Numbered from the stretch's first letter, positions 1 through 12,387 are shown. The stretch: 64,000 nucleotides of DNA from Ottelia alismoides (GCA_037367405.1 JAZKJV010010762.1:682001-746000), one strand, 5' to 3'. Numbers and translations: made by a program. Notes: generated by a model from the letters alone, not told the origin.

Positions 1-275
1 TGACATGAAATTACAAGAAATCAGGAGCCTACACCTAATTTTCATGAATTCTTTAGCACTATAGCTATTTTAAACAAATATGACAAGTACACAAAAATAA
101 AATTGCTAGTATGGGCATATATGTAAATAAAATAAACTCCAGTGGCCTCTGTGCAATTTTTATGAAAATATACAACATACATTAGATTTTCATGGACCAA
201 AAATAAATACAAAAAGTAGCAATGAGAACTTGCAAAATAGCTACCTCACGTGGGACGACACGTGAGGTGACCTGG
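1..275 (-). mobile_element. Athila-like LTR, minus strand, distal fragment
   Basis: This is part of a long gypsy-type LTR lying in antisense and cut by the window edge. Read on the minus strand, the CACGTGAGG-rich stretch at 241-270 matches the plus-strand LTR near 2690-2730. The AT-rich part resembles the minus-strand LTR near 41.1 kb. It continues at 4115 after the inserted solo LTR. No coding sequence is seen. Confidence 0.7.
271..275. repeat. Target-site duplication CCTGG, left copy
   Basis: CCTGG directly precedes the TGATGAATCC start of the solo LTR. It is repeated at 4110-4114 directly after the LTR's terminal TTTGTCA. Confidence 0.85.
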
Positions 276-3200
276 TGATGAATCCACATTTCATCATCTT
301 TATTCTATCATTTTGGCACCAAAAACCCTAGCAAATGCCTGTAAATAGCATTAAAACCATCATCTTAGCATCCATGCATGTGCATTCAGATTGTGTATAA
401 ATCACTGTAATTAAGGCCAAAATTATAGAATAAATAAAGAAAAGAAAAAGAATAAAATATTGTAAATATTTTATGACCCAAAACCCCCGAGCCCTAGGCA
501 TCTTGATGAATAGGTCGACAAGGAATAAAGTAGGGGGAGATAAGGTCAGAAATACAGTGTAAATACCTATACAATCTATTCATTCTTTATTCATTTTGGG
601 ACCTATTTTTGGTTCCACTTTTTATACATCAAATAAAGAAACTTTGTACACGAAAGTTGTAGACAATAAAATAAAGAAAAAGGCAAAAGTGAATTCACAG
701 GAAAAGAATGCACAGACAAAAAGATATGGTCTGAATAAGAATCCAAAATCCCAACTTCCCAGACCCGTATCTCACCAATAAAAACTCCAAATGCAGCCTA
801 CTCACCTTTAATTGTATATAGAATAAAATAATCTATCCAATGGTGGTGGTTTCGCATTTGGCGGAGCTACGGTCTGAAAGTTGAGTTTTGGACCCACATT
901 GTACCTTGTACAGATTAAAATATTCAACTTATTCTTTATTCATTATTTATTCATTTTTATAATTTTATATTGTTGTAAATATTACTTATAATATATATGT
1001 ACATTAAAATCAGAATAAAAATGCAAAGAAATCACAAAATAAAAATACTTGTATAAAAGGTACATAGGTATACTACCTATACATATACCTATACAAAACA
1101 TACTTGTATTTTATTAAATATATAAAATATATCAGAAAATTAAAATAAAAATATATTTGTGTATATATAAGTATTTCGTAATTTCATAAAATGATAAACA
1201 AAAATAATAAAAATAAAATACACAAAACAAAAATAAAATACTAAAATATGTAGATAATATACCTATATAAGGCTAAAAAGTAAACTTGTAAAAATATATA
1301 TCATAAAATTAATTAAAAATCATGATAAAATACTACATAAAATTTTAAGCATTTTTTATTTAATAACCAAAAATAAATTCGATTGTTTTCTATTTTTTAT
1401 CGAATTAATAAAATAATTTTCCAATCTTTTCCCTGGTTGGTCCACGTGGACCAACCAGGAACCTCCGACTGTTGACCGGCGGGTCAACAGCTTGTCCTTG
1501 ACCCCCTTGAGCTCCGCGCGCCTCGTTTTTCCCCCTCTTTCACCCTTTTTTCGAGGCTGCGCCGCTCGTCCTCTCCAGCCGCTTCCTTCATGGAAGTTGT
1601 GCACTGTACATCCATCTCCATCGCCGCCCTCTTAGATCTGCTCAGATCTTCTTCCTCCACCCGTGATCGCACCTCGAAAACACGCCCTCAACTCCCTTCA
1701 AATACAAACCCCCATCTACCTTTCTCGGGTTGAACCGCATTCCACACAGATCTTTCCCCCCTTTTTTGTCGTGCTCGAGCTCCTGGAGGTGACAGCTCCT
1801 GGTTCTTCACCTTAAGGCGGCGGATCAGCCACTGATCTGGGCGTGTTCCATCACCTCCGGCGGTCGTCCCCGTGAGGTATTCTCCCTCTGGCCATTGGCC
1901 ATCGAGGCTGCCATCCATCTCATTCCCCTCCCCATTTTATTCCTGTTAGTTCTAGGATCATTTTCCCCATCGTTCTCAGTCGAATCGATCATCTCCATCA
2001 CCTAATCGATCACCTCGCCGGAGCGCAACTCCGGCGAGACCCTATTGCGCCTCCCCGTTCATTTTGAGAGCCACCCGAGGTCGAGGCATTTTGCCCTCGA
2101 CCTCTCTAACGTTTTGGTGCAGGTATTGAAGTACATCGAAGCTCCTGGAGCTATTTTGCCCTCTCGCCGGAGCACCTGGAGCCTCGCAGCTCCGCCACCT
2201 CCGTGCGAGAGCACCGGTGTTCGCCGGTGGATTTTGAAGCTTCCAGAAGTCACCCGAGACCTGCAGGAGGCTCCTCGTTCATTTTGGAGCTCAATAGCCA
2301 TCAGAGCCAGCCGGAGGAGCGTGGCGAACTTCGCCCAGCCGGAGCTCCGCCTCGTTCTTCTAGCTGCCTCCACCGCCGTCCGATCGAGGAGACCCTCCAG
2401 TTAGAACGTGGGCCGTCAGATCATCAGCGCTCAGCCACCGTCGATCTCGCCCGAGATCTAATCTCAGACGTCCACAGCGAAGCGTCATCGGCCGTCCAGA
2501 TCGTGCCACGTGTCGAGTGGCCTCTTCAGCGCCGTTGGATCGCGCGCCGAGGGTATTTTACATCCTCACCCTCGTGCATTTTGTATTTATTTATTAGTCT
2601 ATAAACTTTCCTTGGTAGTTTAAATATTTTGTAATATTTGCAAAAAGACCCTCGGACTTTCGTTATTTGCACTTAGGTCCTCCGCCACGTCACCTCACGT
2701 GACCTGTACACGTGAGGTGGGGGCATTTTGCAGAGGACCCCTCGGTCTTTTGTTTATTTCGTTTTAGCCCTAAAACTTTCACAGCACGTGTAATATTTTT
2801 GGATATTTTGCAAAGTGGCCCCCAGGCTTTTGTATTATTGCATTCCAGTCCCTCCCAGGCGCGTGCAAGTCACGCGCCCTGGTGGGTAATTTGTAGGCGT
2901 GCCCAGGCGGGTCTTGTATTTACATTTTGGTTCCAGAAGTTAAATATTAAGTTCAAAATTTTGTGGATATTTGCATGTTAGCCCCCTGGATGTTTTGAAT
3001 ATTGCACTTATGCCCTTGCCAGGACTGTTTAATGTTTGGATACTTGTTCTAATTGTTTAAAATATCACTTTAAGTCCAAAAATTCCACAAAAAAATAGAC
3101 TTAACTTCCTGGATATGTGTACTTTAACGCTATCTAATTAGTTTTTGATTTTATTTTATTTTCCTATTTATTAAAAATCAAAAACAGCCTTTTTGTGTAC

Positions 3201-4109
3201 TGTCTACCTTAGAAAATACCAAAAAAATATCAAAACACCTCCAAAAATTCCCAAAAATTCACCTAGTGTCTATTTTATCATCTTTTAGTGTCAGTCCAAA
3301 AATCAGTAAAAATTTCAAAAGAAAAACACTAAAAATATAAAAACACTCAAAAACTTCAAAAAAATATAAAAAATAGTAGAAAAACCCAAAAATTGCAAAC
3401 TCAGCTTCTGTTTCTTCCTTATTTTGTTACTTTTATTAGAAAAATAGTGTGAAATATTTTTGCTACTGGTTGCTATTTTTAAATTACATTTTACTCACAG
3501 CCAGCCTTGTTTGCACTGTTTTCTCTTATTTCAGCTTTTAAAAATCCCAAAAACACCTAGAAAAATCCCCAAAAATCACAAAAACAGTAAAAAATATTAA
3601 AAAGACCAAAAACATTTCATTTCTGGATTTTTGAGTATTTTTGTGCATTTTTATTAATATTCTACCTTGCCTTTTATTATATTGCCTTTACTTCCCAATA
3701 TTAAAAAAATAAAAAAAATAAAAAATATAAAATATAAAAATCAGAAAATCAAAAATCAAATACAAAATTAAAAATCAAATAAAAAAAATTTAAAAATTAA
3801 AAACCCACAAAAATAGTAGTTGCTTGCTTGCTTAGTGTAGACACATCACACACTCACTCACTTGTGCATTCATTTGCTTGAGCTACACTGTTTGCTCCCT
3901 GTGTTCGAACTCTCTGCATACTTGCCCTTTACATCATTTGTGCAGAGTTAAAAATAAATTTTAACTCCACATTGTTTCTAATTTATTGATCTTAGTGTGG
4001 GTTAATTGTTGATCAAATACGGATTTCATTTGAGAGTCGCAACAGCGACGGTTATCTCCGCCTTGTGTGAGATACCAAATTTAGACCCTCGTGAGATCCG
4101 TGTTTGTCA
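276..4109 (+). mobile_element. Solo LTR of an Athila-like Ty3/gypsy element
   Basis: The 3834-bp unit starts TGATGAATCC, ends TTTGTCA (TG...CA) and is flanked by perfect 5-bp duplications CCTGG. Its first 900 bases are collinear with the LTRs at 28119 and 37749. They share the block GGAATAAAGTAGGGGGAG (about 521-540) and the block around GGTGGTGGTTTCGCATTTGG (about 843-862). A GC-rich middle (about 1430-2560) is followed by a long AT-rich tail with many AAAATC-type words, as in the other LTRs. No primer-binding site or internal region follows, so this is a solo LTR left by recombination. Open frames inside it (for example 2045-2404 and 2203-2604) have no recognisable domain. Confidence 0.88.
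1432..1459. repeat. 28-bp perfect palindrome with central G-box
   Basis: The left arm CCTGGTTGGTCCAC is followed immediately by its exact reverse complement, so the centre reads CCACGTGG. The same palindrome is at the equivalent place in the other LTRs (29276-29303 and 38907-38934). A CACGTG core is a known bZIP/bHLH binding site; whether it acts here is inference. Confidence 0.85.
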
Positions 4110-4114
4110 CCTGG
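4110..4114. repeat. Target-site duplication CCTGG, right copy
   Basis: This is the second CCTGG copy, directly after the solo LTR end at 4109. Confidence 0.85.
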
Positions 4115-6799
4115 CATGGACCTGAATGTAATATGACATAAAGACTAGGGTTTACATGCAAAATGTCCATTTTATTTACGCTTTACATTTTATTTACAAG
4201 AGTAATAAAGAAATACATAAAAGGCACGGCTAGATTTAGCAATTTACCCCTTAACGTGCGTGGGAGTGGACAGTGGCGATCATGCCACTTATTCATGCGT
4301 CCTAACCTCCTGTCCTGATGACGCTTCGTCATCCACGGCTGGGATTAGATCCTGGATCAGGATGAGATGATCAAGGCTCCACGTGATCCGATGGTGACTG
4401 CACTCCTGGAAGAACGGGGTTGGTCCAACGGTTGTGAGGCATGAAGGAAGAAGGGTGGAGGAACAGGTCCCCGATGAACTTCGATCAGCTGATTCTTTGA
4501 GTTATTTCGTCCTCAGGAGCTCAGATAGTGGGCAAAATACTCTTGGGGTCTCTTGTGTAGACCAGGGACTTCAAAAATGGTAGGGACCTTACGAGAGGCT
4601 CCAACGACGGAGCTCGACCTGGGAGGTGCTCCTGCAACTTGACGAGGCTTGATGAGCCTCCGTTCTGGTTTTCTCCTGCAGGGATTAGTCTCAAAAAACA
4701 TGGCGAAGCTCTGGCGAGCTTCATGCGGTAGGATGAGCGAAGGGTGAGCGGTATGACGGACCTCCAGCGACATGGAGGAGTTGAGGTCCGGACAGCCAAA
4801 TCAATGGTATATCTGGGTGAGTGAAGTGTGTGGGATGACAATAAGACATAGGAAATGAAGTGGAGTGGCTGGTGGGTCGGTCAATAGCCGGGGTAGTGAA
4901 ACAGAAGGTGGTCGGAGCGAAGCTCCGGCGAGGTATCTAAGTTAATCTAGGCTAGTTAATGACATAAAAAGTGAAATCAAATGCATAAAAATGAAAGACG
5001 ATACTTGAATCTATCTAGAAAACGTAAAAACGCAGCTCATACATGTCGGTGAAGGCAAGGAGCAGAGGTGGTCGGACGGCCACCGTGGGTGCACCTCCTT
5101 CCTCCCTCAGTTGCGCTCGGACCTCCAGGGGACTCCTCCTGTCACAAGGATACTCGCTAGGCCGAAGGCGCGGGCTTTAGGGTTCACGTGATGACCAAAG
5201 AAGAGGAGGAAGGTTGGAGGTTGATATTTATGCACAGATAACGCACCCTTATTGATCAGCTAATTAAGAGAAATACAAGTTATGTATAATAGTCCCATGA
5301 TTTGGGCGTGGATCTTGGGAGATCAATGATGACTTCTTCTGAAGGAACCGAGCATGATGGATCGATGGATCAAGTGGGAAAAGGGGGTGAACTCAGGGGA
5401 TTCGATGGTTCTGACGAAAGTCAGAGCCGCCAGGGGGAGTTAACCGGGGGTCAACAAACCCTGGGCCTTGATTGGCCCATGTCAGACCGTTAAGGGGCAA
5501 AAATGCATAATTATTTGTAAACAATTAATTAAATATGATAAATGATTTTATTAATTTTGATTATCAAATAAAAAATGTTGATTATTTTATACAGTATTTT
5601 AATATGATTTTTATATAATTTTTTGGTGTTATTAATTACAATTTAATTTTTAGGGGTGTATTTATAGGTATATTCGTCTATGTTTTGTCTGTTTTTTATT
5701 TTTATTTTGTATATTTTATTTTATTATCTTATTATCTTATTTTATATATTTATAACTTATTTATATATATAGTTATTTATTATATTTTTATGAGGTTATT
5801 TGTAGATTTAAATAAGTAGGAGTTTAAATTATATAGGTATAAATGTAGGTATTTTATCTATGTATTCTGTATATTATTTTTTTAATGTAATTTCTTTGGT
5901 TTTATTTTAGATTTATATTTTTAATAAAATATAAATAATATTTACAGTAGTGTAAGAATATAAAGAAAAAGAATGAAAGAATACTTTTCACCTTTATTTA
6001 TTTACAGGTGTTTTAACAGGTATTTTACCTATATATTTATATAGGTTTATTTTATTTTGTGTTTCCTTTATGGATTTATTATATTCTAAATGTTTACATA
6101 TATTATAAAAAAATATTTAAAAATTATGAAAATATAAAATAATAAAAATAATAAGAATAAATAAAGTGAATAGTTTATTGGGGTATATTATACAATGAGT
6201 GTCCAAAACCTAACTTCCGCATCTTAACTCTAAAAATATGAAACTACATTTATTAAATAGCTTATTAAAAGTTATATACAATTAAAGGTGATTTTGGTAT
6301 ATTTTAATTATTTGAGAGATATGGGTATGAAAAGTTGGGATTTTAGAAATTTATTTTGAGCATAAAAAGTACAGCGTATATTATTTCGATGTAAACTCAA
6401 CTTTATATTTTTCTATGTATTATTATCTACAACTTTCATGTTCAAAGTTTCTTTTTTTAAGTATAAAAGGTAGAAGGTCTCAAAAATGAATGAGGAATTT
6501 ATAAATGGGATTATTATTGTATTATTGTCCCTTATCTCCCCCTAATTTATTCCTTATCGACCTAGTCATCAAGACACCTAGGTCTCCGGGTTTAGGGTCA
6601 TAAAATACCTTTAGTATTTTATTCTTTTTATTTTATTTTCTTTATTCTATAATTTTAGCATTAAAAACAGTATTTTATACACAATTTATACAACAAAGAA
6701 TGAATATTAATTTGTGGAAATAAGAGGTATTTACATGCATTAGCTAGGGTTTTTAAGGCTAAAATGATAGAACAAAGGTGATGAAATGGAGATTCATCA
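4115..6799 (-). mobile_element. Athila-like LTR, minus strand, proximal part
   Basis: Read on the minus strand from 6799 the sequence begins TGATGAATCTCCATTTCATC. It then follows the known LTR order: the TTGGCCTTAAAAACCCTAG-like stretch, a block matching GGAATAAATTAGGGGGAGAT (6532-6556), AT-rich DNA, then the GC-rich part (about 4260-5500). It joins 1-275 once the solo LTR is removed. Bases 6800-6813, read on the minus strand, resemble a decayed polypurine tract (CAAGTATTAGG), so this may be a 3' LTR; that is uncertain. No protein-coding function is seen in its open frames. Confidence 0.75.
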
Positions 6800-7501
6800 A
6801 AACCTAATACTTGTTTGTGGTTTAGATGAAACAATCCGAGAAGTTTTCTTGGATCATGTGGTTTCATCGGATTAAAATTTTTCCGCTGCCTCGAGCAACT
6901 AGTACGACTAGTCTCTCTCGATCGCATACGATGCGATCCTCACGCTTTCGTGATGCGCTTAAGGATCTTCCCATATCCTTCACTTTTTGTACATGTAGAC
7001 ACCTCCCTTACTTTCCTCCACCCAGCTAATCATCTCCTTGATTTAATCTAATTAAACTCAATAGAGCAGTGTGTATTTTATCTATTTTACTTTATTTTAA
7101 TTAGCCTAACCCTACCCCTTCCTCCTCCTCCCCTATCCCCCTCCCCCGACCATCGCCATTGCCGCTGCCAGTTGCTATCAGTCCCAAGCTCTTGGAGATG
7201 TATATAATTGCATATATGTTTATTTTTATTGTACTTATATATGCACAGATTGTTTGTTAGACGTGCATCATAGTGTTGGTCATATGTTATAGTTCAAGGA
7301 GTGTTTAGATTTGCATATCCCAAAGTCATTGATATTACTATTAAGAGAGTTCCCAAAAACAAGAATGGAATCCATGCATTGTAATTGCGGAAACATAAAC
7401 AAAGATTACTTTGTTAACTTGGGACAAACATGATTTATACATATAAAGTGTTATTTTGAGGGAAGGAAACTCTCTTCCCGATATAAACACGGGTTTATGA
7501 T
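6800..7501. other. Intergenic, unassigned
   Basis: About 700 bases lie between the antisense LTR and the copia element. They may include decayed internal sequence of the antisense LTR element. The 67-codon frame at 6826-7029 resembles nothing I know. There is a C-rich patch at 7100-7170. Confidence 0.4.
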
Positions 7502-7721
7502 TGTTAGAGATTGCAGAAGATTTCTTTCTTTATATTATATTGTAACCCCACGAGGGCTTTTATGCTAAGAGAATATCCTATGTGGCTATTTGTTAAGAGA
7601 ATATTCTATAGAGAAGATTCTATAGAATATTCTCCTTTGAGCCCTCTAGGGTTTAGTCCTATATAAGGCCCTAGACCTCTTGAATAAACAACGAATCACC
7701 TTTTCTTATCATCCTTTCACA
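7502..7721 (+). repeat. Copia 5' LTR
   Basis: The 220-bp LTR runs from TGTTAGAG to TTTCACA. It contains a TATA box (CTATATAAGG near 7658), an AATAAA-type signal (7683) and a hairpin (7597-7634). It matches 12395-12616 with few differences. Confidence 0.93.
7597..7634. repeat. 16-bp-stem hairpin in the copia 5' LTR
   Basis: GAGAATATTCTATAGA is followed by a 6-base loop and its exact reverse complement. The 3' LTR keeps the same arms (12490-12527) with a different loop (GAATAT instead of GAAGAT). Confidence 0.85.
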
Positions 7722-7733
7722 TGGTATCAAAGC
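7722..7733 (+). other. Primer-binding site (initiator tRNA-Met type)
   Basis: TGGTATCAAAGC directly abuts the 5' LTR. It differs at one position from the canonical copia site TGGTATCAGAGC, which is complementary to the 3' end of initiator tRNA-Met. Confidence 0.88.
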
Positions 7734-8251
7734 AGCGGTCCTAGGCTGGGGGTCTAACCTAATCACCCCTCTGCCACCGCCAACCCTCCAAGTCCCTCTG
7801 CAGCCGCGTGCTGCCTCGGGTCTCCTCACCTCCTTCCTTAGGCCCACCCCACCTTAGGCCCGCACCGCCTCAGGTCCCCATGCCCTGCCAAGATCTCTGT
7901 ACATGCGAGGGGGTCGGGCAGAGCGTCGCCAGGATGCTCTAGGGTAGCCAGGTACCACCACCAGGCTGGCCAGGCCCACTTCGCATTTCTTTGCACCGCC
8001 ACGTGCCTCCACAAGGCCCCTCCAGGGTCCTGTTGTGTTGCCTTGCATCGCCGCCAGCGTCGCCAGGCGCCTCTGCTAAGAAGGTCAGGCCCTACTCACA
8101 TGAGGAGGCCGACTCCGCCAGGCCCCCTCTTCTGCCATCAAACGATCATTGCCTCTTCCTTCTTACTCCTTGATGAGGGTTTAGATATTTGATGATAAAT
8201 CAAGGCAAGATATACTCTCTAGGTCACTTTTTCTTGACCTAAACCGCCACG

Positions 8252-9340
8252 ATGACGTCTACCGAGATCAAGCCCATGTACCCTACTTCTTCTTTGCTGG
8301 TACAAGGCACTTCTATCAAGTTGAAAGGCTCCAAAAATTATGTTCTATGATCTCGATTTTTCAAAGTGTTTGTTGGTGGCCAGCGCAAGAGCTACGTTCT
8401 TACAAAAGTTCCACCTGCGGAAACTGATAAGGACTGTGAAACTTGGTTTGTTGATAATTGCTAGGTTATCACTTGGATGACGAACAGTGTAGATCCAAAC
8501 ATTACTGCGAATCTTCTCTACAAAGATGCCGCTAAGGCAATGTGGGAAAACATTGAGTGTACATATTCTCAGAAGATGACTATGTCTCGTCTGTCAGACA
8601 TATACACAAGGATTTGGTCTGCTACTCAGGGAGAATCAAGTCTTATCGAATACCACTGGCTTCTTATAAGCCTTTTTGAGGAACTCGTTATTTTTCAGCA
8701 TGCATGTTGTGATAGACAAGTAGAAGAACGTGTGGAATGGTAGGTTTACGGATTTCTCTCGAGACTAAATCCAAAATATAAGCATGTGAAAGATCAGTTT
8801 CTGATGGATGATACTCAACCTACTCTTGAGTACAAGAGTTAGAGGCTCCAATTCAGCACTCTACCATCCACACCTCTATAGAGACGATGGCCCACTATAC
8901 CTCCTCAAGATACAGAGGGTGTCATAACTATCAAGGAGGATGGGGACGTGACTCAAGGAGTGGACGTGGTCGTGAATCTGGACACAGTTGTGACTCTGGA
9001 TGTGGACGCGATCGTGGACGTGATTCTTCTATTTGGTATCTAGCATGTGTACACTGTGGACGCTGGAATCACCCTTCTGATCGCTGCTGGGCAACGTTTG
9101 GGATGCAACCTAATGACAACAATGCCTATGATGAAGTATCGTATGATGCAACTGCAGAAACATCTACTCAGCAAACCAGCGAGGCACAAACCTCATTCGC
9201 TACTTCTAAATATGCTTGCCTACGACAACTGTTGCAAGAATCTAGTCCTTCTGATAGTAATGCTTCTGCCCCTACTGCTAGCCTGGCTAGTACCTTAGGT
9301 ATAGTAGCAAGCTCTGTCTCTGCCTCTAAGCATGCCTGGA
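8252..9340 (+). pseudogene. Copia gag (broken)
   Basis: This is the remnant of the copia Gag, which forms the virus-like particle. The likely start is the ATG at 8252. A stop follows near 8348, and the reading resumes at 8477-8743 with the copia Gag feature AKAMWENIECTYSQ. It breaks again and continues in 8887-9340. There a glycine/arginine/serine-rich stretch precedes a CCHC zinc knuckle, C-x2-C-x4-H-x4-C (in CVHCGRWNHPSDRC, about 9050-9091). At least three disruptions make it inactive. Confidence 0.85.
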
Positions 9341-9549
9341 TTATTGATTCTAGAGCCTCTACCCATCTGATGGGAGAAGGAAGTTTGCTAACCTCCTCCC
9401 AGCCGTCTTCCTCTGCGAAGACTGTTCGGGTTGCTAATGGGGATCATTCCCCGGTGACTGTTGTTGGTACTGTCAACTTTTCTTCCAAGCTGCATCTGAC
9501 AGATGTTCGTTGTGCCCCTGCTTTTCCTCTCAACCTTCTATCAGTATAG
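9341..9549 (+). pseudogene. Copia aspartic protease (damaged active site)
   Basis: The protease segment follows the zinc knuckle in frame. The active-site motif normally reads DSGA. Here the segment is WIIDSRASTHLMG, so the glycine after Asp-Ser is replaced by arginine. The frame stops at 9549 after the typical CAPAFPLNLLSV segment. The changed residue should abolish activity, in line with an old, non-functional copy. Confidence 0.82.
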
Positions 9550-10545
9550 AAGCTATATCGTCAGCTTAACTGTTGGGTTATTTTTGACGAGGTTTGTTGT
9601 TGATATCCGGACGAGGAAGATTTTTGGTGGGGGTCATGAGAGGAATGGTCTCTATTACCTCGACATCCCTTCTGATTCCAATTTTGCTGGTGCGGTCACC
9701 ATCTCTGAAGATCCTTTTCTATGGCACCTTCGTCTTGGCCACCCTTCTGCTAAAGCTCTCTCCATGATGTTCCCTGAACTTTCTATGTTGGAACCCCTTG
9801 AGTGTGAAGCATGTCAGTTCGGGAAACATCATCGAGCCTCCTTTCCTGCACAGATTGAGCCTCACCGACCTACTCCTTTTGCACTTGTTCAGTGTGATAT
9901 CTGCGGACCCTGTCCGGTCCGAAGTCTAAATGGTCATAAATATTTTGCTGTCTTTATGGATGACTACAGTCGATCATATTGGGTTTTCCTGTTAAAGGAA
10001 CATTCAGAAATTAACAATATTGTCAAGAATTTCTTTTACTGTGTCAAAAACATCTTCTCCACTACTGTTAAAATATTTTGTTCTGATAATGTATTAGAAT
10101 TTACATAAAATGATTTGACATCCTTCTTTGCTTCCTAGGGTGTTATCCATCAAACCTCTTGCCCATATACCTCCCAACAGAATGGGGTAGCTGAAAGGAA
10201 ACTTTGACATCTCCTCGACATCGCCTGCTCTCTTCTTACCCAAATGAAGGTCCTCAAAACCTATTGGGGAGATATGCTATTCTCACTGTTGTCCATCTTA
10301 TCAACATGGTTCCCTTTGTCTCCCTAAATGGATCTACACCATTTGCCTTATTGTATCCAAATGACTCACCATTTCCTCTACCTTTGCGGATTTTTGGATG
10401 CACCGCCTTTGTTCACAACTTTCATACTACAGACAAATTATCGTCACGTGCAATTAAATGTGTTTTTCTGGGTTATTCCCAAACAAAGAAAGGGTATAGT
10501 TGCTATGATCCTTGTGGCAAACGCTATTATATATCAGTAATGTAA
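9550..10545 (+). pseudogene. Copia integrase (broken)
   Basis: The GAG-pre-integrase zinc-binding part HLRLGHP...CEACQFGKHHR is at about 9724-9836. The catalytic core follows, with CDICGPCPVRSLNGHKYFAVFMDDYSR (about 9893-9975) and a decayed second aspartate motif SDNVLEF (normally SDNGxEF). After the stop near 10108 the core continues in 10204-10545, with the typical LFGCxAFVH-like and FLGYSQTKKGY segments. At least two frame breaks are present. Confidence 0.85.
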
Positions 10546-10786
10546 CCTTTTTCGAACAAACTCTCTTCTTCAATCAACATGTGTCTGACATACCATTAGA
10601 ACTTCCTCTTCCACCTATTGTCCATAAAAGAAAACATGTGTCCCTCTTGTTCATGTTCCTCTACATGTTCCTTTGTTGCATGAAAATATGCCATCTTTAA
10701 GTGCCCCCACCAACACTACCCTGGATGATCCTCAGGAGCTTCCCAATTCCCTATGTAGAACAAAGAGTTAATGCACTATTCATCCT

Positions 10787-11760
10787 ATGTCTAATTTCAC
10801 ATCCATCGATAGCCTATCATGTTTTGATAAAAGATATGCAAATGCTCTTTTGACAATCTCTGTCCCAAAAGACTATCACAGTGCATTGCAGGACCATGAG
10901 TGGCGACAAGTTATGAATGAAGAAATGGATGCTCTCAATTCCAGAGGAACCTGGGATCTAGTTCAGTGTCCCCAAGGTGTCAGGCCTGTTGCCTGCAGAT
11001 GGGTCTTTACTACGAAACATTCTCCATATGGTTCTATTGACAGACTGAAAGCAAGACTTGTGGCAAAAGGCTTTAGACATACATATGGAGTTGATTACTT
11101 CGAGACTTTTTCACCTGTTGCCAGGATGGGGTCAATTCGCACTATCCTCTCTGTAGCTGTGAACAAAGGCTGGCCTATTTTTCAACTGGATCTCAAGAAT
11201 GCATTTCTATATGGTGATCTTGAGGAAGAGGATTACATGATGCAACCCCCAGGTTACGAAGTCGAGGGGGTATGTTTGCCGACTTCGCAAAGCAATTTAT
11301 GGTCTAAAGCAAAGTCTGAGGGCATGGTTTGACAGACTTAGTTCAGAGATTAGCACTCTGGGCTTTCAGAGAACTACATCTGACCATTTTGTCTTTGTCA
11401 GAAAACGATCAACAGGTACTGTCATACTAGTTGTATATGTGGATGACATGGCTGTTATAGGTGACGATGATAAAGGAGTGATAGAAGTGAAAAGTTTTCT
11501 GCAAAAGGTTTTTGTCACCAAGGATCCGGGGCAACTTCGTTATTTTTTGGGTATAGAAGTCTTACGCACCAAGAAGGGGCTTTATATGTCACAAAGAAAG
11601 TACTGCTTAGATATACTAACTGAGGCAGGTCTACTTGGGTGCAAGCCCTCTAGCATACCTGCAGAACCAAAGAAACATTCTACACCATATGATCATGCCT
11701 TTGAAGATACTACAAGATACAGAAGCCTGGTTGGGAAACTTCTGTCTTACTGTTACTAGG
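10787..11760 (+). pseudogene. Copia reverse transcriptase (broken)
   Basis: The first piece (10787-11332) holds the copia RT hallmarks WDLVxx[15 protein letters not shown], the [13 protein letters not shown] block and [13 protein letters not shown]. The frame breaks near 11280 and resumes with the catalytic motif YVDDMAVIGDD (11435-11470). YFLGIEV and the SQRKYCLDIL block follow. The protein would copy the element's RNA into DNA in the particle, but the frame is not continuous. Confidence 0.9.
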
Positions 11761-12387
11761 CCAGACATATCATATGTTGTGAACAGAGCTAGCCAACACA
11801 TGGAGAAACCATGCTACATCCACTGGCAAGATGTTCTTCAGGTCCTTCGCTACCTGAAGGAATCCCCTGGACGTGGTCTATTCTATGGGGCAAATGGATA
11901 CACTAAGGTTGCTGCTTATGCTGGTGCTGATTATGCAAGCTCACCTAAAGATCATTGTTCTACAACGGGCTATGCGATGATGGTAGGGGGTAACCTTGTT
12001 AGTTGGAGGAGCAAGAAGCAGACGGTGGTTTCCCGATCCAGTGCAGAGGCAGAATATAGGGCAATGGCCCAAGCCACATGCGAAATTACCTGGTTACCAT
12101 CTCTTTTGCAAGAACTCAATATTGCTATCACTACTCCAGTTCCTCTATACTGTGATAACAAAGCTGCCACTTATATTGCTACAAATCCTGTGTTCCATGA
12201 GAAGACCAAATACATTGAGATCGGCTGTCATTTTGTTCGCGATGTTGTACGAGAAGGCAAGATTTCTACACCATATATCTCAACAGATCTTCAGCTTGCA
12301 GACATATTCACAAAGGCCTTATCAAAGAAGCGCCTTTCCTTGGTATCTTCCAAGTTGGGCATGATTGATGGATATGCTCCAACTTGA
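11760..12387 (+). pseudogene. Copia RNase H and C-terminus
   Basis: The sequence continues the RT in another frame, with RPDISYVVNRASQHM, then the RNase H domain ADYASSPKDHCSTTGY, SRSSAEAEYRAMA and CDNKAA. It ends with LQLADIFTKALSKKR and a stop at 12385-12387, ten bases before the 3' LTR. This end structure is standard for copia polyproteins and is the best-preserved part of the element. Confidence 0.9.

Noticed and set aside
596..781. A small frame repeated at 28438-28653 and 38068-38283
   Set aside because: It looks conserved, but these are equivalent LTR positions. The copies are related by LTR descent, and there is no sign of selection on the protein.
7497..7501. Target duplication for the copia element
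   Set aside because: ATGAT on the left and TTGAG on the right do not match, so I do not call a duplication.
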